Positions 45,005 through 52,225 of a stretch of DNA of 64,000 bases are shown piece after piece. Every line of letters begins with the position of its first letter. Position 1 is the first letter of the stretch. This DNA is from Rickettsiales bacterium. Lineage in GTDB: Bacteria; Pseudomonadota; Alphaproteobacteria; Rs-D84. Made by a program: the position numbers and the translations under genes. The stretch lies in NCBI GenBank assembly GCA_031266915.1, contig JAISAB010000007.1, forward strand, positions 1 through 64,000. Reading direction: 5' to 3'. The notes under the pieces are model-generated. The model had not been told where the DNA came from. It worked only from the letters and a program-made list of their open reading frames with translations, and searched no databases.

Positions 45005-45081
45005 CGGGGCGTAGCTCAGTCTGGTAGAGTGCTTGGTTTGGGACCAAGATGTCGCGTGTTCGAATCATGTCGCCCCGACCA
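45005..45081 (+). tRNA. tRNA-Pro (anticodon TGG)
   Basis: 77 nt. Acceptor CGGGGCG/CGCCCCG, discriminator A and encoded CCA. The D arm is GTAGCTCAGTCTGGTAGAG. Anticodon arm CTTGG-TTTGGGA-CCAAG reads TGG. T arm GTGTTCGAATCAT. Downstream is GCCCGCGTCAAGTGGGC, a terminator-like hairpin with weak T tract. Confidence 0.97.
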
Positions 45082-45307
45082 CACTTCGCGTCTGCGACGC
45101 TTCGTGTGGCTTCGCCATATCCTGTAAAGCCCGCGTCAAGTGGGCTTTACGTTTCCATTGACTCTGGTATGGAGTTCTAAAGTACTATTTTTGTGCCAAA
45201 TATACTGCTTTTTATACAATGTCCATTTTTCAGGAGTCAATAAAAAACTTTCAAGTTTTAGATTTGTGTGCTATGATATAGTATATCAAAAAATCAAAGG
45301 ATTTAAA

Positions 45308-45793
45308 ATGACGAAGACAAAAAACACCATTTCTGAATTGGTTAATTTTGGAAAAGAAGCATTATTTTATACAGTTGTAGTCGGAGTTCTTGGTTTTTTA
45401 ACAACATCTGTATGGGAGCTTGTCTTAAATTGGGGCGATTTGCAGTCTTTCGCTTGGGATTCTGTTCGCAATGTTACGCTTTATTTTGCGGGGGGGACAG
45501 CTGGCCTTTTTGCCGTTGTTGGCGGCGGCATAAAGTTAACCGATTTTATCAAAAGTAAATTTGGCAAGTCTGAAAAGGTAAGCTCGGTGTCCGTAAAATC
45601 AAATGAAAGACAAAATGTTAATACAAGACATTATTCACATACGGTGCAACGTTCGGCTGAAATAGACAAATCTTCGAATGAAATAAATAACGTTAAAAAA
45701 TCAGGACAAAAATTGAAACAAAAACGACAAAGAAAATCAAACATATCTGGTCTGAATTTAATCCGTAACAAACTGTGGCAACGCGGTCGTTAA
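45308..45793 (+). CDS. Small membrane protein of unknown function
   Basis: 161 residues from ATG 45308, preceded by AAAGGATT. The longer ORF start lies before the -10 region and is unlikely. Two membrane segments (ALFYTVVVGVLGFLTTSVW and VTLYFAGGTAGLFAVVGGGI). The rest is a Lys/Gln/Asn-rich cytoplasmic tail (KKSGQKLKQKRQRKSN). A+T-rich and next to a tRNA, as expected for acquired genes. Not recognised. Confidence 0.65.
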   Translation: MTKTKNTISELVNFGKEALFYTVVVGVLGFLTTSVWELVLNWGDLQSFAWDSVRNVTLYFAGGTAGLFAVVGGGIKLTDFIKSKFGKSEKVSSVSVKSNERQNVNTRHYSHTVQRSAEIDKSSNEINNVKKSGQKLKQKRQRKSNISGLNLIRNKLWQRGR

Positions 45794-45877
45794 ATATACG
45801 GATACATTAGATATATGAATTATGGTACGGCTAAGTTAGCAACTAACTGGTGACCATCCGCTTTCACTGCTTAAGAT

Positions 45878-46480
45878 ATGAAAAACAAAATCGCAGAATT
45901 ATTAAAATTGACCGATGATGGTCAAATCGTTGCCAAGCTTCAAGAAATAAACGAATTATTCCTGAGGCAATATTTGCTGAATGTCGACGGAATTATTGCG
46001 CAGCCCCTGCAGGTAGAGGCGTACTATAATAATCCCGGCGTATTTGAAGACATGAATTCGCATTGTAATTTCAATCAAAAAAACAGATTTGGCCGGTTGT
46101 ATTTCCACGGGTACCCGGCCCGCCCGGTGCGCGTGGGCGACAAGACGTGCTATGGCGTCGATATAGTCTTGTCGGATTCCGATGATTACTATTTATCGCT
46201 GTTATTAAAGCGGTCTTGCATCGGGAACGATGTTTTAACGCAAACCAAAGTTGATGCTGCACTGCGGGGGCACGGGGATTTGAATGCGGTTGTGCTGACC
46301 CCGCGCCAAGATAAGAAATCGGGTCCGGTGTTTCATATAAAACGCATCGGATTAAACAATCCGAACAAGCAATATCGTGATGCGGCTCTGGGCGCAATTA
46401 TTGATTTGGACAAATATCCAACAAACGCATTCGCATATCCGCGCGGCGGCCGGCATCAGTTAATAAATAATAAAGAATAG
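45878..46480 (+). CDS. Protein of unknown function, possibly 3-methyladenine-glycosylase-like
   Basis: 200 residues. VEAYYNNPGVFEDMNSHCNF followed by YFHGYPARPVRVGDKTCYGVD and YYLSLLLKRSCIGNDVL loosely resembles the Mpg/AAG fold (E..Y...D..SH, then a strand, then LxRxxxP). The match is weak. It could be a DNA-base lesion enzyme or something unrelated. The end (INNKE) is made by the AATAATAAAGAATAGAG repeat. No operon partner. Confidence 0.45.
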   Translation: MKNKIAELLKLTDDGQIVAKLQEINELFLRQYLLNVDGIIAQPLQVEAYYNNPGVFEDMNSHCNFNQKNRFGRLYFHGYPARPVRVGDKTCYGVDIVLSDSDDYYLSLLLKRSCIGNDVLTQTKVDAALRGHGDLNAVVLTPRQDKKSGPVFHIKRIGLNNPNKQYRDAALGAIIDLDKYPTNAFAYPRGGRHQLINNKE

Positions 46481-46690
46481 AGAATAAAGAATAAATGATA
46501 TGCTCGGTCTAAGTTCCCCTCCTGTGGAGGGGTGGCATGCGAAGCATGACGGGGTGGTTCGAGGCTTTTATATTAAGCTCTGATTCTCTAACCACCTCCT
46601 CGTCAGCCTTTGCTTCGCTACGGCGCGCCGGTACTACCCCACATGAGGAGAACTTGGACCGAACATCAAATGTTAAAAATTACCGAATAT
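46470..46690. repeat. Repeat mosaic with no gene
   Basis: AATAAAGAATAGAGAATAAAG, ATGATATGCTCGGTCTAAG, and CCCCTCCTGTGGAGGGG with GGGGTGGTTCGAG. The order is the same as at 17030 and 62735. A reverse segment at 46590-46670 contains CACATGAGGAGAACTTGGACCGA. Confidence 0.7.
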
Positions 46691-46698
46691 GATAATTG

Positions 46699-46726
46699 TT
46701 GACATTTATGAATTTTTGGCTAATAT
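46699..46726 (+). promoter_or_regulatory. Promoter of the gene at 46774
   Basis: TTGACA, 16 nt, TAATAT. The ATG is 48 nt downstream. Confidence 0.6.
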
Positions 46727-46773
46727 ATTCCAGGTCGGGATAGGGGAAGAAAAACAAATGCGGCCTATAAAAC

Positions 46774-47556
46774 ATGAAAAGCTTTTATCTTCAATATCAT
46801 CCTAATAACAGAGGTATTTGGGAACATGCCGATGCTTTGCGGTTGTCGGATATAACTGGAACCGCGCGGCAGAATTTGCTCTTGATTGGCGGCGGAAAAT
46901 CGTCTGCGTCCGCGCTTGGCTGTATGACGCGCGCAAATATTTATAATGTGGATTTTGAGGTATACGCGGACAGCACGGAAAAAATCAGGCAGATACAAGC
47001 CGATTATACGGAATTGAACGCTTGTCCGAATAAATTTGATATGGCGTTGTCTTTATTTTGTCTGCCCATGTATGCCGTTTCAGAACGAGCGGTTAATTTA
47101 TTCTTCCTGAAGACAGCATTAAACTTGAAACCCGACGGCCAGCTGCGTTTCAGTCCTGTTCTGGCCGGAAACTTGGAAGACAGAGAAAAGCATATTGGCA
47201 AAAACCTTGAATTTCTGGCAAGCATAGGCTTTACAGTTATTTTGGCATACAAACCGTACAAGAAATTAGAATACGATTTTCAAGAGGCGACGGATAAAAA
47301 TGATTGCTGGACGGAATATTTCAATAATCTTAAAGGCGTGCATTATTTTCATTCCAATTTTGAAATACATCATGAATGCGCCGTTATACAGGCGCCAAGC
47401 CGGTACAACAAGGAAGTGTCAGATAAATTGCTTTGCAAAGAAATAGAGTCTGTAAATAAAAACTTCCCGGTTGAAACCTTTGAAGTTTATGCTGAAAACG
47501 GCAGTAGAATACCGTTGAATCAGTTGCTGCAAAACAAAAACGCGTTATTTAAATAG
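46774..47556 (+). CDS. Class I methyltransferase-like protein
   Basis: 260 residues. The start of a Rossmann fold NLLLIGGGKSSASALGCMTR is the SAM-binding glycine motif. It is followed by YNVDFEVYADS, then FDMALSLFCLPMYAV and ALNLKPDGQLRFSPV, the pattern of small-molecule methyltransferases. The substrate is unknown. It has its own promoter, A+T-rich codon use, and a C-terminal extension (VETFEVYAENGSRIPLNQLL) that I do not recognise. Confidence 0.6.
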   Translation: MKSFYLQYHPNNRGIWEHADALRLSDITGTARQNLLLIGGGKSSASALGCMTRANIYNVDFEVYADSTEKIRQIQADYTELNACPNKFDMALSLFCLPMYAVSERAVNLFFLKTALNLKPDGQLRFSPVLAGNLEDREKHIGKNLEFLASIGFTVILAYKPYKKLEYDFQEATDKNDCWTEYFNNLKGVHYFHSNFEIHHECAVIQAPSRYNKEVSDKLLCKEIESVNKNFPVETFEVYAENGSRIPLNQLLQNKNALFK

Positions 47557-47684
47557 TCGTTTCAGACTGCGTATCCGCCCCATATCGCCGACCATCCGCT
47601 TGTCGCTTGCACGACGGGGTGGTTCGAGACTTCGAGATTTAACTCTGACTATTTATTCTCTATTCTTTATTCTCTATTTTTGCC

Positions 47685-47926
47685 TTGCAATAATTTTATA
47701 TTATTCATATAATATCGGTGTCGCGGAGAGTTTCCGCGGCGAGGTGTCGAAACCTCTTTATCGGGCGTCATTGGTAAATATGGGGCGCGTATGCGCTTTT
47801 ATTTTTGCCGTGATGAAACACAACTCCTGACAAGGTCAGGAGGGCACGCGAATATATTGAATAAGCGGCACAATTTCCTGATAATTGTTTCGAACCTCCT
47901 GACCACCAATTTTCATGGTGGTTTTT
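47685..47926 (+). ncRNA. Promoter and structured leader RNA, copy C (DGR target leader)
   Basis: Promoter TTGCAA-17-TATAAT (47685-47713). The leader has GTCGCGGA/TCCGCGGC, GAGGTGTCGAAACCTC and GGCGCGTATGCGC followed by TTTTATTTTT. Then come X:X' as CTCCTGAC/GTCAGGAG (47824-47842), ACAATT/AATTGT, a second X (47895-47903) and the terminator CCACCA/TGGTGG plus T5 (47903-47926). Compared with copy A the loop AAG replaces TTTAG and the inner stem changes from ACAAT/GTTGT to ACAATT/AATTGT with pairing kept. The ATG of the DGR target is 26 nt past the terminator. Confidence 0.78.
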
Positions 47927-47951
47927 CATTTGCCGATAAAGGAGGCTTTGA

Positions 47952-48500
47952 ATGAAGAAATCAACCATAGTTTTGCTTGCCTGGGCGTTCGCAATACAGG
48001 GTGCTTTTGCTGATATTAGTGGTTCGGATACTACCGGAGATTATACAATCTCTGGCTTCAGTAGCACGTCTCCGGCCACCGACTACTCCAATGGTATACA
48101 TACAATTCAAAATACCAGTGACGGAAAGTACAGTACTGCTGGCACTTATAGCACATATAAAGGAGAAACAGTTTATTCTTATAGTGGTTATACCATCCCC
48201 AGTGATTTAACAGGGTATTATCTTCAAGATGTATGTGCCTCTGCAAGCGAAACTACTAGTTATGCAGAGACAAGCTGTAGTATTACGACTAATAATTCGA
48301 GTAGTATTCTCAATAGTGGCGAAACACGTTGTTTGTGCCGTTTAAAGAGAAAAAGTGATAATGTAAGTGCTGCCGGTTGGGTCTTCGACTACTCGTACGG
48401 CCCGGCCGCCGATTGCGCGGACTATTGTGCGTCCTATTGCGCGATCAACGCCTACAGCGATTCCGTCTTCCGGTCGGCGTTGCTCGCGGCGTTCGAGTAG
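47952..48500 (+). CDS. Secreted DGR target protein with variable C-terminus
   Basis: 182 residues. Signal peptide MKKSTIVLLAWAFAIQGAFA. The mature region (GSDTTGDYTISGFSSTSPAT, STYKGETVYSYSGY, CLCRLKRKSD) is shared with the paralogue at 141. The last 44 codons are the variable repeat, matching the template except at template adenines. They keep cysteines and GWV, FRSALLAAF as scaffold while changing the AAY codons between them. The pattern C..xC...C with a final FR resembles, more loosely, known C-type-lectin-fold variable domains (W..N..N...GFR). A surface or periplasmic binding protein that samples ligands is inferred. RBS AAAGGAGG. Confidence 0.9.
   Translation: MKKSTIVLLAWAFAIQGAFADISGSDTTGDYTISGFSSTSPATDYSNGIHTIQNTSDGKYSTAGTYSTYKGETVYSYSGYTIPSDLTGYYLQDVCASASETTSYAETSCSITTNNSSSILNSGETRCLCRLKRKSDNVSAAGWVFDYSYGPAADCADYCASYCAINAYSDSVFRSALLAAFE
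48367..48496 (+). other. DGR variable repeat (VR)
   Basis: 130 nt from GTGCTGCCGG to GTTCGA, the same length as the template repeat. Against the minus-strand template 16 bases differ, all at template adenines (A to G, T or C), and none of the 100 C, G or T positions differ. This is the mark of adenine-specific mutagenic retrohoming. The stop codon follows after one more base pair of codon. Confidence 0.97.
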
Positions 48501-48501
48501 C

Positions 48502-48533
48502 CCTGACGCCTGTCCGCGCATAGCGCGGTCAGG
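48502..48533 (+). other. Stem-loop just after the variable repeat
   Basis: CCTGA...TCAGG outside and CCGCGC ATA GCGCGG inside, 5 nt after the variable repeat end. A hairpin or cruciform just 3' of VR is a known recognition element in other DGRs. It also may serve as a weak terminator, as no T tract follows. Confidence 0.65.
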
Positions 48534-48539
48534 CCGTAA

Positions 48540-48957
48540 CCGAGAGGGGGGATGGGGGGGATAGGTCCCCCCCATTGTTTTTTTATACTCTGTTTCGCAA
48601 TATGTATCTTGAGTAAAAGGGATTTGTGGTCTTTTATTTTTCAAATCACGACTCACGAATTACGGACCAACAATCCCCACGATTTTTTTGCGAACAAGTT
48701 CGCTAAAAAAACTCCCTCCTTTATCAAGGTGGGAACCCGCACGTATCAAGGGGGAAAGGCGCACGTGAGGCGGAGCAGACCAAGCCGGCTCTTTGTCCCC
48801 TCGCTGACCCCCCTGTCTCTTCGCTGGCTCTTTGTCCCCCTCGGTAGAGGGGGATAGTTTTTGTTAGCGTCAGCGTTACAAAAACTTGGGGGATTCGTGG
48901 TTAAAACTGATAAAAAATCGGGGGGATTATTGGTTTCACTTATGATATAATTTTATC
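48540..48957. repeat. GGGGGA-type repeats upstream of the DUF559 gene
   Basis: Units such as ACAAGTTCGCTAAAAAAACTCC, CCTTTATCAAGGTGGG, AGGGGGATAGTTTTTGTTAGC and AAATCGGGGGGATTATTGG are repeated and inverted here. The same units appear at 49309-49780 on the other side of the gene. Confidence 0.75.
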
Positions 48958-49308
48958 ATGTCCAAGCTTACCAATCTTGCACGCGTAAACAGAAAGAATC
49001 CGACTGATTCGGAAAAGAAGTTATTTTATGCGCTGCGGGATTTGAAAATCGCGCACTTTCAGCGGCAGTTTCCAATAGGTGACAAATATATTGCAGACAT
49101 AGCATGTCGAAAACACAGGCTGGTGATAGAATGCGATGGCAGCCAGCACTATACGGAATCTGGCTTGGCATCCGATTGGGCACGCGATGAATTTCTGCAG
49201 AGATATGGTTATAAAATCATTCGATTCAGCAATGGCGATATTATGAAGAATATAAACGGCGTGTTGTATGAAATATGTCGCGAGCTGGGGGTAGGGTATC
49301 AGTTTTAA
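48958..49308 (+). CDS. DUF559 endonuclease-like protein
   Basis: 116 residues. The restriction-endonuclease-like core (Vsr-like) is visible: TDSEKKLFYALRD, then FQRQFPIGDKYIADIACRKH, then LVIECDGSQHYTESG, then KIIRFSNGDIMKN. DUF559 proteins are found in many genomes inside repeat clusters and may act in repeat movement or repair. TATAAT lies 8 nt before the ATG, so the transcript is nearly leaderless. Flanking repeats on both sides suggest a small mobile unit. Confidence 0.85.
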   Translation: MSKLTNLARVNRKNPTDSEKKLFYALRDLKIAHFQRQFPIGDKYIADIACRKHRLVIECDGSQHYTESGLASDWARDEFLQRYGYKIIRFSNGDIMKNINGVLYEICRELGVGYQF

Positions 49309-49800
49309 TCACAAATCCCCCAAATTTTTGTAACGCGCTTTGCGCGAACAAAAACTATCCCCCTTTAACAAGGGGGACAAGAGCCGAACCAAGGGGACAA
49401 GAGCCAGCTTGGTCTGTCCCGCCCCACGTACTGGTTCCCCCCCTTGATAAAGGGGGGTGATTTTTTTTAGCGAACTTGTTCGCAAAAAAATCGGGGGGAT
49501 TATTGGTTAGTAATTCATGACTTGTGATTTGCAAGATAAAAGACCGCAAATCCCCCAAGTTTTTGTAACGCTGACGCTAACAAAAACTATCCCCCTTTAA
49601 CAAGAGGGACAAGAGCCAGCCTGGTCTGTCCCGCCCCACGTGTGGCTTCACACCTTTTTTATCAAGGAGGGCAAAGCTCGCGGTGGGATATTGTCCCCCT
49701 CGATAGAGGGGGACAGATTGCCCGACGGCTATGCCGTCGCCGGCAATCTTGGGGGATTTATGGTCTTTTATTTTTTAAATCACAATTCACATCCAACGAG
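49309..49800. repeat. GGGGGA-type repeats downstream of the DUF559 gene
   Basis: Three imperfect copies of a 140-bp pattern in alternating orientation (AAATCCCCCAAGTTTTTGTAACG, CTATCCCCCTTTAACAAG, GAGCCAGC(C/T)TGGTCTGTCCCG). No gene in this 500-bp gap. Confidence 0.78.
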
Positions 49801-49816
49801 GTGGACGATTATAAGC

Positions 49817-50830
49817 CTAATTTTTTATCCCGGCTTTTCTTTTCAGCGATTCGAAATTCAGCCTGCGGCGCATGTTGTGCGAGCACGCGTGGCGCATCCA
49901 TCCGTTCGCCGCCGCTATCTGTCCGCGGATCTCGTCCGCGCGTTCAGGCGGAATTTCTGGCAGCTTGCCGATGGCCAGCATTTTCTTTTTGATTCGTTTC
50001 ATCGTCCTTTTGCGCAGCAGCACGAAATCCCGGAAATGTCTGTATCCCACAAAGTCCACGCCGTCGGATACGCGCGCTATCTCGCATTTCGAGAAAGTCA
50101 GCCCCAGCCGCCGTGCGATGAAATCGCGGATTTTTTCGCGCCATTCGCGCAGCTGGGCCTTGTCGTCCGCAAACAGCAGAAAGTCGTCGCAATATCGCAG
50201 ATAGCGATTCGCGTGCAGGATTGACCTGACGAAAATATCCAGCTGGTGCAGATACAGGTTGCCCAGCCATTGGCTGCACAGGTTGCCTATCGGAACATTC
50301 CGCCCGCCCGGGACGGAATATATTATGTCGCGCAGTATCTCCAGCATCCGCGCGTCAGGCACCGACTGTCCCGCGATTTCGAACATTATGTCGTGGCTTA
50401 TGCTGGGATAGAATTTGCGTATGTCGCACTTCAGAACGAATTCGCTTTTGCGCGCGAAATCCATGGCGCGCGCGCTGGCCGCGTGAAGCCCGCGCCCAGG
50501 AATGCAGGCGTACGAATCGCGGATGAATTCCCGCCGCCAAATCGGCGCCAGAATGTTCATAATCGCGTGATGGACTATTCTGTCCGGGCAAAAGGGCAGG
50601 ATGTATATCGTGCGCTTTTTGGGGTCGGTTATTTCCATAGTGCGGTAATCTGACGTGCGGAATTCTCCGGCCGCGACGATGCAGCGCAGTTTTTCCAGAT
50701 TTTCATCGGAATTTTTCATGAATCGCGCGACCGCCGGATTCTTAAGCCGTCCGCGCGATGCATTCGCCAGCGCGACCGCGAAGTTGTCCGGCGATATGAA
50801 TTCATCCCAAAGCGCGCCGCCGGCCTTCAT
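49817..50830 (-). CDS. DGR reverse transcriptase
   Basis: 337 residues. RT motifs are intact: VLKCDIRKFYPSISHD (metal Asp, about 135), IGNLCSQWLGNLYLHQLD (about 183-200, with SQ instead of QG, typical of DGR enzymes) and YLRYCDDFLLFADD (YxDD, about 213). It copies the template RNA into cDNA with errors at adenines. Start codon ATGA overlaps the end of the 99-residue gene upstream, so both are one operon with the template repeat. High GC compared with neighbours on the left. Confidence 0.95.
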   Translation of the reverse strand: MKAGGALWDEFISPDNFAVALANASRGRLKNPAVARFMKNSDENLEKLRCIVAAGEFRTSDYRTMEITDPKKRTIYILPFCPDRIVHHAIMNILAPIWRREFIRDSYACIPGRGLHAASARAMDFARKSEFVLKCDIRKFYPSISHDIMFEIAGQSVPDARMLEILRDIIYSVPGGRNVPIGNLCSQWLGNLYLHQLDIFVRSILHANRYLRYCDDFLLFADDKAQLREWREKIRDFIARRLGLTFSKCEIARVSDGVDFVGYRHFRDFVLLRKRTMKRIKKKMLAIGKLPEIPPERADEIRGQIAAANGWMRHACSHNMRRRLNFESLKRKAGIKN

Positions 50831-51126
50831 GAGAAAGTGAAGTATTTGTCTATCTTCACTATCTTGGCGCGGAACGGCATTTTGTCCGCGTACTTTTCAC
50901 ATTGGTCCATCAGGACCGCGCTGCCCGTGAACAGTATGCACAGCTGGCCGTCCATCTCGAACTGCAGATGCAGGCACATCGCGCCGATGTTGCGTTTTGA
51001 CGCTATCGTCTTGTGCGCGCGGATTATCAGCGGCTTGTTCAAGATTTCTTCCATGCGTTTTTTCACGCCCTCCATCGCCGGCGATATTTCGGCGAAATCC
51101 GAAAATGAATGCAATTCCTGATTCAT
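50827..51126 (-). CDS. Small DGR-associated protein (accessory, not clearly Avd)
   Basis: 99 residues between the template repeat and the RT, overlapping the RT start by 4 bp. MEGVKKRMEEILNKPLIIRA begins a helical part. HLQFEMDGQLCILFTGSAVL and MPFRAKIVKIDKYF resemble small phage proteins of unknown function. Avd, the usual partner, is a basic four-helix bundle of about 120 residues. This protein does not show that pattern clearly, so it may replace Avd. It has an RBS AAAAGGAAACG. Confidence 0.65.
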   Translation of the reverse strand: MNQELHSFSDFAEISPAMEGVKKRMEEILNKPLIIRAHKTIASKRNIGAMCLHLQFEMDGQLCILFTGSAVLMDQCEKYADKMPFRAKIVKIDKYFTFS

Positions 51127-51321
51127 TACGTTTCCTTTTTGCTTTCAAGGCCCCGGGCGGCGTGATGCCGCGGCGGGGCCTTCCCGGTAATCGTGTTTTT
51201 CCGAACCGCCCCGCGTATATGCGGGACATACGAAAGGGCCGCGCGCCCAGCCCTGACAGGCTTTACATGGCGGCATACTGCCGCCGCCCCCCGGGTCGGC
51301 GAAACTTGTTTCCCGCAGGTA

Positions 51322-51451
51322 TCGAACGCCGCGAGCAACGCCGACCGGAAGTCGGAATTGTTGTTGGCGTTGTTCGCGCAATTGTTCGCACAATTGTTCG
51401 CGCAATTGGCGGCCGTGCTGTTCGAGTTGTTGAAGACCCAACCGGCAGCAC
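51322..51451 (-). other. DGR template repeat (TR)
   Basis: 130 nt on the minus strand, in the same direction as the RT and 195 nt upstream of the small DGR gene. It is rich in AAC and AAT triplets (30 adenines), which is what allows changes to many residues in VR. Identical to VR at all non-A positions. The 51126-51638 track ORF that covers it is not a gene: its N-terminus is meaningless and it only reflects the reading frame kept by TR. The adjacent 51160-51320 region is GC-rich and likely forms the cDNA-priming structure. Confidence 0.95.
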
Positions 51452-51790
51452 GCAACGCGTACGGCGAAGCGGCCCGCAGCCCACGCCGTTTCTGGCGCAG
51501 AAACATTATCGGTGAAAACAAACATCCGCGCACTCGGATTATTTTAGAAAAAGGAAATAAATCCAAAGATTTGTGTACAATAATTGGTAATAATGGGAAA
51601 GGTTCGCAATTTTTTGGCCTGATTCGCATGGCAATCATAAATCGGAAGCAGGGTATTTATCCGATAAAACCCCATTTCATATTCAAATGATATTTTCGAA
51701 CGCAAATGACATAAAATTCATAATTCAATATAAAAAATATTGAAATTTTCATAAATTCCTAATAAAATGTCTTACATCGCATAAGGGTAT
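51452..51790. other. A+T-rich region upstream of TR, no gene
   Basis: Between TR and the wHTH gene. It would hold the minus-strand promoter of TR and the RT operon and the plus-strand promoter of the IbrA operon. TTGGAT-14-TAAAAT on the minus strand is possible but weak. Confidence 0.4.
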
Positions 51791-51796
51791 TTCGCC

Positions 51797-52225
51797 ATGA
51801 GTCGCACTTTTGATTTAGCCGACAAGCTGATTTATTATACTTTGGTTTATTTGGATAAAAACGGCGCAACCCGTATTTCCAAACTTTGCGATAATATGAA
51901 AAAAGATTTGAAATTCGACGACTGGGAACGGGCTGTTTATCCCAAGACCGGCAACGTTCGCTGGGATAGAATGCTGTTGTCGTTTTCGTTGGATTTGGAC
52001 AAGGCCGGATGGATTGCGAAAAGACGCAAAGTCTGGGATATTACGCCCAAAGGCAAGCAGGCACTGGGCGAGCTGCGCGAACCGTCGAAATTGCGCCAGG
52101 AAGCGGCGCGGATGTATAAAATATGGAACGCTATCCCGCGTGAAGAGCTGCTGCGCCGCAAGGCGGCGGAAAAAGCTGCCAAAGCAAATGCGGATAATGC
52201 CGGGTTGGCCAAAAGCAAGCCATGA
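51797..52225 (+). CDS. Winged-helix protein (Mrr N-terminal-like)
   Basis: 142 residues. LADKLIYYTLVYLDKNGATR, then LLSFSLDLDKAGWIAKRRKVWDITPKGKQAL is a winged helix like the N-terminal domain of Mrr-type proteins, which often read DNA in mobile modules. The C-terminus is an Ala/Lys helix. Its end overlaps the next gene by 4 bp, so it belongs to the IbrA/IbrB operon. A regulator or DNA adaptor is inferred. Confidence 0.65.
   Translation: MSRTFDLADKLIYYTLVYLDKNGATRISKLCDNMKKDLKFDDWERAVYPKTGNVRWDRMLLSFSLDLDKAGWIAKRRKVWDITPKGKQALGELREPSKLRQEAARMYKIWNAIPREELLRRKAAEKAAKANADNAGLAKSKP

Noticed and set aside
48540-49800. CRISPR array
   Set aside because: The repeats are inverted, of variable spacing, and contain shared units rather than unique spacers. 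No cas genes are present.
49640-50224. Plus-strand ORF of 194 codons opposite the reverse transcriptase
   Set aside because: It is the shadow of the RT gene joined to repeat sequence.
51126-51638. A 170-codon minus-strand ORF covering the template repeat
   Set aside because: Only the TR part resembles a protein, because TR keeps the VR reading frame. The start, upstream part and downstream part make no sense and it overlaps the small DGR gene region.
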